A DNA stretch of 64,000 nt, from the NCBI GenBank assembly GCA_963785415.1, contig CAWAVB010000001.1, forward strand, positions 1,612,001-1,676,000. Reading direction: 5' to 3'. The notes under the pieces are model-generated. The model was not told where the DNA came from, ran no database searches, and saw only the letters and a list, made by a program, of their open reading frames with translations. A program made the translations under genes and the position numbers. This document shows positions 18,312-26,219 of this stretch, piece by piece. The number at the start of each line of letters is the position of its first letter. The first letter of the stretch is position 1. Origin of the DNA: Bog-793 sp963785415. Lineage in GTDB: Bacteria > Actinomycetota > Acidimicrobiia > Acidimicrobiales > Bog-793.

Positions 18312-18660
18312 GGATCGCCGGGCGACCCGCTTCAGTCGCTTCTTGGCCAAGCCGTTCCTGATTCCGTCGCGCCGGCGTTGTGGCTGACGCGACCCGATTC
18401 CGCGGACGTGCCCCGAGGTGGCATGAACTCTCGCGTGTAGGAAGATGTCGCGCTTGTCGACATCCAGGACAGAGCGCGTCCGCGGCGGTTTTGTCGCGTG
18501 AACTGAGAATGCTTGGGAATGGCGGATTATGTGAAGCCGAGCGCTCTCTGATTAGAAGTCCGTTAGGGGTTCGTTAGATCCCTGGCTCGAGTGGAAACCC
18601 ACGCGTAACGTCGGTGGCAAGACGGAAACACCGCAACATCGCCATCGAAAAGGGGGGCAC
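18312..18660 (+). other. 349-base intergenic region with operator-like repeats
   Basis: No coding frame is supported here. A small imperfect hairpin follows the permease stop (18311-18328). An inverted repeat GATGTCG / CGACATC with a 7-base loop lies at 18444-18464. About 85-110 bases before the next gene, TTAG recurs at 18552, 18563 and 18574, that is every 11 bases within GATTAG, CGTTAG, CGTTAG. Direct repeats at one helical turn are typical of binding sites for OmpR/PhoB-family regulators. The AAAAGGGGGG just before the ATG at 18661 is the ribosome-binding region. Regulation is inferred, not shown. Confidence 0.4.
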
Positions 18661-20283
18661 ATGTCCAGAAGAACACACCGCTTCGCAGCGCTGTCCGGGA
18701 TCACGCTCGCGCTCACTCTCGCGGGCGGGATGCTGGCCTTCGTGGGGGTCGCACCCGCGTCGGCCGCGTCGACGCTCGTCGTGACGGGACCGGCGAGTCC
18801 CCAGGCGACCGGAACGGGATTCGGCGTCACCGTCTCCGGCGCGACCGCTTCGGCGAGCGTCAGCCTGGCGCTCACGACCGCGCCGACGGGGAGCACGCTC
18901 ACGTGCACCGCGGACACGGAGGTGGCCAACGCGAGTGGCGTGGCCACGTTCACCGACTGCGTCGTCAACGATCCGAGCACCGGGTCCGGCGACGTGATCG
19001 GGGCGATGGACACCGTGGACATCGGAGGCTTCAGCAACGCCTTCGTCGTGCTCGGTCCGGCCAGCAAGCTCGTTTTCACGACGGAGCCGAGTAGCTCGGC
19101 CACGGGCGGAACGCCGTTCGCGGTCCAGCCGGTCGTCTCGATCGAAGATGCCGTCGGCAATGTCGTCACGACGGACACCTCGCGGGTGACTCTGGCCCTC
19201 GCCGGGTCGCCCACGGGCGCGGCGATCACGTGCACGGCGAATCCGCTGGCCGCGACGGCGGGCGTCGCGAGGTTCGCGGGCTGCGCAATCAACCTGGCGA
19301 ACTCCTACACGCTCACCGCGAGCGACGGGACGCTCACGGTCGCGTTGAGTTCGAGCGTCGACGTGAGCGTCGGCTCCGCGGCGCGCCTCGGATTCACGAC
19401 GGAACCGAGCACCTCGGCGGCGTCGGCAACGGCCTTCGCCGTCCAACCGGTCGTCTCGGTTGAAGACGCCGGGGGCAACCCGGTCTCCTCTGGCGCGGAC
19501 AGCACCGCCTCCGTGACCCTGGCGCTCACGAGCGCCGCCGCTGGCACCTCGCTCGCCTGCAAGGCGAACACGGTGGCGGCCGTGGCCGGCGTCGCGACCT
19601 TTACGGGCTGCAGCATCAACGAGGCGGGGAAGTACACGCTCACCGCGAGCGCTCCCGGACTTGCCTCGGGCGCGAGCACCGCAGTGACCGCGGGGGGGAC
19701 GACGGCGATGGCCTTCACCCCCTCCCACCCGGTGAGGATCCCCGCCGGGTCGAGCGCCACCTACACGGTGACGGTCACCGCGAAGTCGGGTTCAGGGGCC
19801 CTGACCGGGACGGTCACCTTCTCGGTCAACGGCGCCGCCGAGTCACAGTGCACGAGCCTGGCGCTCAGCTCGGGCACGGCGAAGTGCACGATCGCCTTTG
19901 GCACCGCGCGCCGGTACAAGGTCACCGCGGCATACGGCGGCGATCCGCTCTACACCGGCTCGTCGGCCCAGGTCGTCCAGGTGGTCAGGAACAGGTCACT
20001 CCCCAAGGAGATCGACACCGTCCGCCCCGCCGGGTCACTCGTGCTCGGGAAGGCGTTCTACCTGCGGATTCACCTCTACGGCATCCGTGGCGCCGTCTCC
20101 GGGCGCGCCATTGTCAGGTTTGCCGGGAAGGTGGTCTGCTCGGCGCCGCTCTCGAACGGTGTCGTGAACTGTGCGGCGAACTCATCGCTCATCGGACCTG
20201 GGACGCACAGGCTCGTCGTGATCTACCGGGCCCAGGGGTTCTACTTCTCACACAATCAGGCCCTCGACATCACGGTGACCTGA
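18661..20283 (+). CDS. Secreted protein with Ig-like repeats
   Basis: A 540-residue exported protein. A signal peptide (RRTHRF, hydrophobic core, cleavage near APASA-AS at about 36) is followed by repeat modules. Two of them start with nearly the same phrase: LVFTTEPSSSATGGTPFAVQ (about 140) and LGFTTEPSTSAASATAFAVQ (about 240). Each continues PVVS-EDA-GN and ends in a Cys-containing strand (FAGCAIN, FTGCSIN), with paired Cys in each module. Around 350-445 comes a bacterial Ig-like module (TYTVTVTAKSG...YGGDPLYTGSSA), then a final domain with two more Cys. There is no LPXTG sorting signal, so it is probably secreted or loosely wall-bound. It may be a partner of the FtsX-type exporter, but that is unproven. 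A strong hairpin terminator follows. Confidence 0.75.
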   Translation: MSRRTHRFAALSGITLALTLAGGMLAFVGVAPASAASTLVVTGPASPQATGTGFGVTVSGATASASVSLALTTAPTGSTLTCTADTEVANASGVATFTDCVVNDPSTGSGDVIGAMDTVDIGGFSNAFVVLGPASKLVFTTEPSSSATGGTPFAVQPVVSIEDAVGNVVTTDTSRVTLALAGSPTGAAITCTANPLAATAGVARFAGCAINLANSYTLTASDGTLTVALSSSVDVSVGSAARLGFTTEPSTSAASATAFAVQPVVSVEDAGGNPVSSGADSTASVTLALTSAAAGTSLACKANTVAAVAGVATFTGCSINEAGKYTLTASAPGLASGASTAVTAGGTTAMAFTPSHPVRIPAGSSATYTVTVTAKSGSGALTGTVTFSVNGAAESQCTSLALSSGTAKCTIAFGTARRYKVTAAYGGDPLYTGSSAQVVQVVRNRSLPKEIDTVRPAGSLVLGKAFYLRIHLYGIRGAVSGRAIVRFAGKVVCSAPLSNGVVNCAANSSLIGPGTHRLVVIYRAQGFYFSHNQALDITVT

Positions 20284-20308
20284 TCCGACCTGTAGCCTTT
20301 TTCAGCTT

Positions 20309-20355
20309 GCGAGGGCCGTCGCTTCTCCCGGATTGAGAGAGGCAGCGGCCCTCGC
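20309..20355 (+). terminator. Strong hairpin after the secreted-protein gene
   Basis: GCGAGGGCCG (20309-20318) pairs perfectly with CGGCCCTCGC (20346-20355); the inner bases GCTTCTC / GAGAGGC pair further. A short CTTGTTG follows. It lies 26 bases after the stop and is a good candidate terminator. Confidence 0.65.
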
Positions 20356-20727
20356 CTTGTTGCCCCGGCAAAGGCCCAATCGCACCGGCCGCGCAGGCGC
20401 CCGCCGCTCCGTCCGGCCGCGGCCCGGGTGGAGGGTGCGCCGGGATGGAGGCGATCGGACGATCGTGTGGCGGACGGCGGTTCCGACCGCGCGATCCGAC
20501 GAACTCGCCCCCTAGTCTGCTGCGAGCGGGATCGAGCCGTCCGTCGGGCGGACCTCGGGCGACCGGGGTTCTCGCCCTCGGGCGCCACGTCTACGCGCAC
20601 CTGGCATAGGAGGAGCGCACCAAGCGGCCAGTCCGACCCGGCACCCGGGGCACGTCGGCGGAGTTTGCCTGCCGGGGTCGCCCCGGCGAGCGGGAACGAA
20701 AAAGACCAAGTTCAGGGGGGGTCGGTG
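20356..20727 (+). other. Intergenic region before the paired membrane proteins
   Basis: About 370 bases with no supported gene. It is GC-rich and contains small stem-loops such as GTCCG-TCGGG-CGGAC and, at 20671-20687, GCCGGGG-TCG-CCCCGGC. A TAGTCT (20513-20518) could be a -10 box. I compared it with cobalamin-type and other riboswitch cores and saw no match. It probably holds the promoter and 5' leader of the next operon. Confidence 0.3.
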
Positions 20728-21345
20728 ATGGTTGACGTCGCGCCCGACACGGTGACAGCCGGGGCCGTGCACAACGGGGCGGCTCTGCCGCCCCGGAGCT
20801 TCCAGATCGTGCCCGTGAGGGGGTTACCGATTGTCGCCCTCGTCCTTGCGGGGCTCGTGACGGTGATCGCCACGAACACGCTCTGGGGGATCGACTTCTT
20901 CCACGTCGTCGGGGGCGGGCTGTGGACCGCGCTCGACCTGTTTCTCGGCTTCGTCATCGGGCCGATACTCGGGCGGCTCTCGATACCCGCGAGGATCGAA
21001 TTCAGCACGCGGTTGATGCCGAAGATGCTCCTCATCATGCCGACCCTCGTCGTTTGCACCCTCGGGGCGGGATGGCAGCTCGCCCGCCATCTCGGCGATC
21101 TGAACTCGTCCTTCCCGGAGCACGCCTGGCTCATCGCGGCCTTTGTCGTCGTGGCGCTCATGGCGGTCATCGCCCTGGGGCTCCTCGAGCCCGCCAACGT
21201 CGCCGTGCTCTTCGAGCTGCGCAAGGCACGGCCCGACGGCGCGGTCATCGCCCGGCTGATGCGCCGTTTTATCGTGACCGCGGGGGTGACCGGGGCCCTG
21301 CAGGTGGCGACGCTCCTCATCATGACCAAGGTCGCCACGTCATGA
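20728..21345 (+). CDS. Membrane protein with about five helices, function unknown
   Basis: A 205-residue protein with membrane segments near 29-48, 53-77, 94-112, 131-153 and 178-198. The segment GIDFFHVVGGGLWTALDLFLGF has a His followed by Gly-Gly in a helix, reminiscent of DUF2269/CopD-like four-helix proteins in which His residues can bind heme or metal. The ATG at 20728 follows GGGGGGTCGGTG; a GTG directly before it is an alternative. The stop overlaps the next gene (ATGA), so the two membrane proteins are made together and may form a complex. It sits in the accessory stretch between thrC and rho. Confidence 0.65.
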   Translation: MVDVAPDTVTAGAVHNGAALPPRSFQIVPVRGLPIVALVLAGLVTVIATNTLWGIDFFHVVGGGLWTALDLFLGFVIGPILGRLSIPARIEFSTRLMPKMLLIMPTLVVCTLGAGWQLARHLGDLNSSFPEHAWLIAAFVVVALMAVIALGLLEPANVAVLFELRKARPDGAVIARLMRRFIVTAGVTGALQVATLLIMTKVATS

Positions 21346-21779
21346 CCCGCGAAGAGCCCGCCGTCCCGTCCGTCCTCGAACGTCGCCTGCCGCCGGTCGC
21401 CGAGCTGACGGTCGGGTCGCTTGCCCTCATGCTCGCGGGCGGCGTTTACCTCGCGGCGCACCTGCCGCGGCACCCGCCCCTCGGACCGGTCGTCGGGCTG
21501 CTCGTCGCCGGGGCGGCCCTCACCTCGGCGGCGCTCGTCCTGCTCAGCCGGCTGCGACCGTTCGCCTGGCGCACGTTCTTCCTGGTGGCCCGGTGGGCGC
21601 TGGCCGCCTACGCGGTCATCACCGGGGTCGGGGTATTCATCTTCGTCTACGACCACACCGGCGGGAGCACGCTCGTCGTGCTCGTTTTGTCGCTCGTCGT
21701 CTTCGCCATCGACGTGCCGACCGTCATCGCTTTCACCGTCGCCCGGTACGAGCGGGCCGAGGGTCCTCCGGGCGCCTGA
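21342..21779 (+). CDS. Four-helix membrane protein, function unknown
   Basis: A 145-residue protein with four predicted membrane helices (about 23-42, 47-68, 77-102, 107-130) and short polar ends. Its ATG overlaps the stop of the preceding membrane-protein gene by four bases. I see no catalytic motif. A His in VYDHTGG and another in LAAHLPRHPP lie at helix ends. The pair looks like a small two-component membrane complex, but no function can be assigned from sequence. Confidence 0.6.
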   Translation: MTREEPAVPSVLERRLPPVAELTVGSLALMLAGGVYLAAHLPRHPPLGPVVGLLVAGAALTSAALVLLSRLRPFAWRTFFLVARWALAAYAVITGVGVFIFVYDHTGGSTLVVLVLSLVVFAIDVPTVIAFTVARYERAEGPPGA

Positions 21780-21801
21780 AACCGGCACGGAACGCGCTTC
21801 G

Positions 21802-21830
21802 TTGCCGCCTCCGCGGGGAGCCGTTACACT
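21802..21830 (+). promoter_or_regulatory. Promoter of rho (TTGCCG-17-TACACT)
   Basis: A -35 box TTGCCG (21802-21807) and a -10 box TACACT (21825-21830) are 17 bases apart. Transcription would start near 21837, giving rho a leader of about 275 bases. This is the best housekeeping-type promoter seen in the window. Confidence 0.6.
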
Positions 21831-22112
21831 GTCGGTGTCACCAGCTTGTCCGAGGTGGTCTCGCGCGCGAGCCGATTCCCTCCAGCAGGTGACAGGAGAT
21901 CCCGTACCTGTCGAGGTCGCATCCCGTAGTTCCGGTGCGAGTCGCTCGTCGAACTTCTGGGGGGCCATGTCGGCGTTTCCCCCGTCCCGTTCACTGCTCG
22001 ACGTCTGATCCGCAGCCGAACGGAATTCTTCGGCCGCCGTGGCGGAACGAGCGGGACCGGGGGCGGATCTCCTTGGCGATCTCAGATTCTCGACAATTCA
22101 GGAGCAGAGCCG
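21831..22112 (+). other. Long 5' leader of rho
   Basis: This stretch holds no supported gene. It contains possible stem-loops, for example GACAGG (21891-21896) pairing with CCTGTC (21907-21912). Rho is autoregulated through premature termination in its leader in several bacteria. A long leader before this rho fits that scheme, but no specific rut site can be read by eye. Confidence 0.35.
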
Positions 22113-23870
22113 ATGGCTGAACAGCAGCTCGAGCGCTCAATACTCGAACGCAAAGAACGCGACGAGCTTCACGCGATCGCGTCAGCGATGTCACTGACGC
22201 CCGCGCCGCGGTCGAAGAAGTCCGACATCATCGACCTCATCCTCCAGGCGACCGGAGTCGACGTCGACGGCGACGGGGCGACGAACGGTGACGGATCGAG
22301 CGCGCGCACGACCACGCTCCCCACGAGCGGCGGGGCGATCCGTGCTGACGGCGCCGAACTGGATTTCCGCACGACAAAAGACGAACCAGCAAGTGAGGTG
22401 GCGATGATCGACTCGGAAGACATCCCCGACACGTCGGATCCCGCGCCGAAGGGCGAGTACCCGGCCGAGGCGACCGAGGTTGCGACGATTCCTCGCGACG
22501 CTCCCCGTGGGGCCGACGGCGACACCGCCGTCGACGTCGTATCCGCCGAGGAGGACCTCGACGGGCTGCGTCCCCGCCCGGCCGACCGCCGCCCGCCACG
22601 GGGCGGTGTCAACCGCGAAACCCGCCAATCGGGCGACGGCCACGTCGACACGGCGAACCGGCGCAGCCGCCGGCGCCGGGGGCGCGAACGCGGCGACGTG
22701 CAGTCCGGCCAGGAGGTCGCGTGGCAGGGCGAGCTCGTCCCCGTGAAGGGCCTGCTCGACCTGCGCGACGAGGGTTACGGCTTCCTGCGCACCGGCGGCT
22801 ACCTGCCGAGCACGCGTGACGTCTATGTCTCGGTGAGCCAGGCGCGCCGTCTGGCGTTGCGCCGCGGCGACGCGATCGAGGGGGGGTGCCGACCCGCTGG
22901 CCCGAGCGAGAAGTACCCGGCGCTCATCCGTGTCGACACGGTCTCGGGGCTCACGCCCGACGAGGCCCGGCTCCGCCCGCGTTTCGAGGACCTCACGCCG
23001 CTGTTCCCGGACAGCAAGCTCAGCTTGGAGTCGCCCGACGACCCGAAGAACCTGACCTCGCGCATCGTCGACCTCGTCTCGCCGATCGGACGCGGACAGC
23101 GGGGCATGATCGTCTCGCCCCCGAAGGCCGGCAAGACGTACGTGCTGAAGCAGATCGCCCACTCGATCGAGGCGAACGACCCGGACGTGCACCTCATCGT
23201 GCTGCTCGTCGCCGAGCGTCCTGAAGAGGTCACCGACATGCGCCGGACCGTGAAAGGCGAAGTGATCGCCTCGACGTTCGACCGGCCCGCCGACGAGCAC
23301 ACCGCCGTCTCGGAGCTGACGATCGAACGGGCGAAACGGCTCGTCGAGCTCGGCCGCGACGTCGTCATCCTGCTCGACGGGATCACCCGGCTCGCCCGCG
23401 CCTACAACCTCGCCCAGCCCGCGACCGGCCGGATCATGTCCGGTGGCGTCGACTCCGGGGCGCTGTACCCGCCGAAGAAGTTCTTCGGGGCGGCCCGCAA
23501 CGTCGAGGAGGGCGGGTCCCTCACGATCATCGCCACGGCGCTCGTCGAGACCGGATCGAAGATGGACGAGGTGATCTTCGAGGAGTTCAAGGGGACCGGG
23601 AACATGGAGCTCCGGCTTGACCGGCGTCTCGCCGAGCGGCGCATCTACCCGGCGATCGACGTCAACGCGAGCTCGACCCGCCACGAGGAGCTGCTCTTCG
23701 ACCGCAACGAGCTCCAGCAGGTCTGGAAGCTCCGCCGGGTGCTGAACGCGCTCTCGAGCGAGGGCAACTCCGCGGCCGGCCTCGAACTTTTGATGGACAA
23801 GATCCGCACGACGGCCTCGAACGAGGAGTTCCTCGCCGAGATCGCCAAGGCTCCGACTACGACGGCTTAG
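22113..23870 (+). CDS. rho: Transcription termination factor Rho
   Basis: A 585-residue hexameric RNA helicase that ends transcription. An N-terminal helix bundle (about 1-50, ELHAIASAMSL...KKSDIIDLIL) is followed by a charged, low-complexity linker (about 52-205), then the RNA-binding cold-shock-like domain (GLLDLRDEGYGFLRTGGYLP). The ATPase core has Walker A SPPKAGKT (335-342), the Walker B region DVVILLDGITRLARAYN, and VDSGALYPPKKFFGAARNVE. The linker of about 150 residues, rich in Asp, Arg and Gly, is characteristic of actinobacterial Rho and absent from the E. coli protein. Its Arg-rich end (NRRSRRRRGRERG) may add RNA contacts. It is preceded by its own promoter. Confidence 0.97.
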   Translation: MAEQQLERSILERKERDELHAIASAMSLTPAPRSKKSDIIDLILQATGVDVDGDGATNGDGSSARTTTLPTSGGAIRADGAELDFRTTKDEPASEVAMIDSEDIPDTSDPAPKGEYPAEATEVATIPRDAPRGADGDTAVDVVSAEEDLDGLRPRPADRRPPRGGVNRETRQSGDGHVDTANRRSRRRRGRERGDVQSGQEVAWQGELVPVKGLLDLRDEGYGFLRTGGYLPSTRDVYVSVSQARRLALRRGDAIEGGCRPAGPSEKYPALIRVDTVSGLTPDEARLRPRFEDLTPLFPDSKLSLESPDDPKNLTSRIVDLVSPIGRGQRGMIVSPPKAGKTYVLKQIAHSIEANDPDVHLIVLLVAERPEEVTDMRRTVKGEVIASTFDRPADEHTAVSELTIERAKRLVELGRDVVILLDGITRLARAYNLAQPATGRIMSGGVDSGALYPPKKFFGAARNVEEGGSLTIIATALVETGSKMDEVIFEEFKGTGNMELRLDRRLAERRIYPAIDVNASSTRHEELLFDRNELQQVWKLRRVLNALSSEGNSAAGLELLMDKIRTTASNEEFLAEIAKAPTTTA

Positions 23871-23913
23871 ACCGGGAAGCGGCGGGCGGGACGGCCGCTA
23901 CCATGAGGGGACC

Positions 23914-24129
23914 ATGAAGACCGACATCCACCCGAGCTACGTCACGACGACGGTGCGGTGTTCCTGCGGGAACACCTTCACGACGAGATCGACCAAGGCG
24001 GAGCTCCACGTCGAGCTCTGCAACGAGTGCCACCCCTTCTACACGGGCAAGCAGAAGCTCGTCGACACCGGTGGTCGCGTCGAGCGCTTCGAGCGCCGCT
24101 ATGGCCCGCGTACGAAAAAGCGCACCTGA
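23914..24129 (+). CDS. rpmE: 50S ribosomal protein L31 (zinc-binding form)
   Basis: A 71-residue ribosomal protein with Cys16, Cys18, Cys36 and Cys39 (RCSCGN and LCNECHPF), so it is the zinc-containing C+ form, not the Cys-less paralogue induced by zinc shortage. The motif HPFYTGKQKLVDTGGRVERF is diagnostic. GAGGGG just upstream can serve as a ribosome-binding site; a TACCAT nine bases before the ATG is a possible -10 box. The position between rho and prfA is conserved in Actinobacteria. Confidence 0.97.
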   Translation: MKTDIHPSYVTTTVRCSCGNTFTTRSTKAELHVELCNECHPFYTGKQKLVDTGGRVERFERRYGPRTKKRT

Positions 24130-24274
24130 CCTGGTACCTTTTGGCGCAGTGAGCATCCTCGAGATGCCTGCCGCCTGAGCGGCGCCGCCGGGGATGCCCA
24201 AGACCAGATCGCGTGGTCGGGCCGCGGCGCCGAGTCCGGGCAGGTCAGGACGAAGTCGGCGGACGGCCGCCGGA

Positions 24275-24280
24275 TAGCCT
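24275..24280 (+). promoter_or_regulatory. -10-like box (TAGCCT) for prfA
   Basis: TAGCCT ends six bases before the GTG at 24287, the same spacing as at hom and the lipoprotein gene, suggesting a leaderless prfA transcript. No good -35 is visible. Confidence 0.4.
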
Positions 24281-24286
24281 TGGCGC

Positions 24287-25357
24287 GTGCCAGAGGTGGA
24301 ACGGTTCGAGAAACTCCAGCGTGAGTACGAAGAAGTCGTCGCGCAACTCGAGAAACCCGAGGTCGCCTCGGACCGCAAGCGTGTCCTCGAGTACTCGCGA
24401 CGCCTCAAGGCGCTCGAACCCGTCGTCCGGGCGATCCGCGCGCTACGCAGCGCCGAGGGAGACGTCGCGGCGGCCCGCGAGATGGCCGACGACGCGCCGC
24501 CCGAGGAGCGCGAGCTCGCCAGATCGCAGCTCGCCGAGGCGGAGGAGCGCGCGGCCGAGCTCGAGGCCGAGCTCGGCCGGTTACTCGTCCCCCGTGACGA
24601 GAACGACGGCAAGAACGTCATCGTCACGATCCGCGGCGCCGAGGGCGGTGCCGAGGCGAACCTGTTCGCGCGGGACCTCTACGACATGTACCTGCGCTAC
24701 GCCGACCGCCACCACTGGCGCGTCGAGGTGCTCAACATGCAGGCCTCCGATCTCGGGGGCATCGACGAGGCGACCTTCCTTGTGAAAGGAGCCGACGCCT
24801 GGCAGCGGCTGAAGCATGAAGGTGGCACGCACCGCGTCCAGCGCGTCCCGGTCACCGAGTCCCAGGGACGGATCCACACCTCGTCGGCCGCCGTCGTGGT
24901 GCTTCCCGAGGCCGACGAGGTGGAGGTCGAGATCGACCCCGCGGATCTCCGGATCGACGTCTTCCGCTCGACCGGTCCCGGCGGGCAGTCAGTGAACACG
25001 ACCGACTCGGCGGTCCGGATCACCCACGTGCCGAGCGGCCTCGTTGTCGCCATGCAGGACGAGAAGAGCCAGATCCAGAACCGGGCGAAGGCAATGCAGG
25101 TCCTGCGGGCCCGCCTCGCGAAACTCGAACGTGACCGGATGGAGGCCGAGCTCTCCCGCGAGCGCCGTGAGCAGGTGGGAGGCGGGGGCCGCGCCGACAA
25201 GATCCGCACCTACAACTTCAAGGAGAACCGTGTCACCGACCACCGCGTCGGCCTCACGCTGCACAAGCTCGATCGCATCCTCCAGGGCGACCTCGATGAG
25301 CTGGCCGACGCGCTCCTCGCTGATGAACGAACCCGGCAGCTCAGCGCGTCCCGCTGA
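24287..25357 (+). CDS. prfA: Peptide chain release factor 1
   Basis: A 356-residue factor that reads UAA and UAG and triggers peptide release. It shows the RF1 codon-recognition motif P-x-T as PVT in RVPVTESQGRIHTS and the catalytic GGQ in STGPGGQSVNTTDSAVRITH. N-terminal coiled helices precede them. The methylation target is the Gln of GGQ, and the methyltransferase prmC follows directly, overlapping by 35 bases. The start is the GTG after a -10-like box; length matches the family. Confidence 0.97.
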   Translation: MPEVERFEKLQREYEEVVAQLEKPEVASDRKRVLEYSRRLKALEPVVRAIRALRSAEGDVAAAREMADDAPPEERELARSQLAEAEERAAELEAELGRLLVPRDENDGKNVIVTIRGAEGGAEANLFARDLYDMYLRYADRHHWRVEVLNMQASDLGGIDEATFLVKGADAWQRLKHEGGTHRVQRVPVTESQGRIHTSSAAVVVLPEADEVEVEIDPADLRIDVFRSTGPGGQSVNTTDSAVRITHVPSGLVVAMQDEKSQIQNRAKAMQVLRARLAKLERDRMEAELSRERREQVGGGGRADKIRTYNFKENRVTDHRVGLTLHKLDRILQGDLDELADALLADERTRQLSASR

Positions 25358-26219
25358 GGCGCCGACCTGGCGTGAACTCGTGAGACGCGCGCGGACCGTC
25401 CTCAAAGACGCGAACGAGGCGATGATTCTCGGTGAGGAGGCGACCGGGTCCTCGCGGGCGGGTTTCGTGCTTGCTATGGACACGATCCCGGACGATTCGG
25501 ACCGGGCGCGGTTCGATTCCCTCGTCGAGCAGCGCTCGCACGGCGCGCCGCTCCAGCACGTCGTCGGGCACTGGGGGTTCCGCCGCCTCGACCTCGTCGT
25601 CGACGGGCGCGTCCTCGTGCCCCGGCCGGAGACCGAGTTCACCGTCGAGGTCGCCCTCGGTGAGCTCGCGGACCGGAACACATCGGGCGACCCGGGGCTC
25701 GCCGTCGACCTCGGGACCGGATCGGGGGCGATCGCCTGCTCGCTCGTCGCGGAGCTCCCCGGCGTGTCGGTCGTCGGGACCGATGTTTCTCCCGCGGCCC
25801 TCGAGGTCGCGGAGCTGAATCGGTCCCGGCTCTCTTCGGGGGAGGCCCACCGGGTCGAGTTCCGCCTTGGCGACTGGTACTCGGCCCTCGATCCGGCGAT
25901 GGCCGGCAGGATCGACCTCGTCGTCGCGAACCCGCCGTACGTCGCGGCATCGGAGTGGCGCGACCTCGACCCGGTCGTTCGAGATTTCGACCCTCCCGAC
26001 GCGCTCGTCGCCGGAGAGACGGGGCGCGAGGCGATCGAGGAGATCGTGAAAGGGGCGCCCGCCTGGCTGAGGGACGGCGCGCCGGTCGTCGTCGAGATCG
26101 CGCCGAACCAGGCACCCGCCGTGGCGGCGTTTGCCGCCGATTGCGGAGCTCAAGTGGTCGACGTGCGACGTGACCTCGCCGGCCGGAACCGCGTCGTCGT
26201 CGCGCGCTGGAGACCGTGA
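25323..26219 (+). CDS. prmC: Release factor glutamine methyltransferase
   Basis: A 298-residue SAM-dependent enzyme that methylates the Gln of the GGQ motif in release factors. It has an N-terminal helical domain, PLQHVVGHWGFR (the PLQYI-type substrate motif), VPRPETEFTVE, the SAM-binding AVDLGTGSGAIACSL and the catalytic VVANPPYVA (NPPY). The ATG at 25323 overlaps prfA by 35 bases. A GTG at 25380 is possible, but the first residues look like the normal helical start. The stop overlaps tsaC (GTGA). Confidence 0.93.
   Translation: MNEPGSSARPAEAPTWRELVRRARTVLKDANEAMILGEEATGSSRAGFVLAMDTIPDDSDRARFDSLVEQRSHGAPLQHVVGHWGFRRLDLVVDGRVLVPRPETEFTVEVALGELADRNTSGDPGLAVDLGTGSGAIACSLVAELPGVSVVGTDVSPAALEVAELNRSRLSSGEAHRVEFRLGDWYSALDPAMAGRIDLVVANPPYVAASEWRDLDPVVRDFDPPDALVAGETGREAIEEIVKGAPAWLRDGAPVVVEIAPNQAPAVAAFAADCGAQVVDVRRDLAGRNRVVVARWRP

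Noticed and set aside
18540..18660. A cyclic-di-GMP-type riboswitch before the secreted-protein gene, suggested by GGTGGCAAGACGGAAACACC
   Set aside because: Only a short CGGTG/CACCG hairpin forms and the conserved riboswitch core is missing.
20356..20727. A cobalamin or other metabolite riboswitch in the long gap
   Set aside because: Local hairpins exist, but no conserved box such as the B12 box was found.
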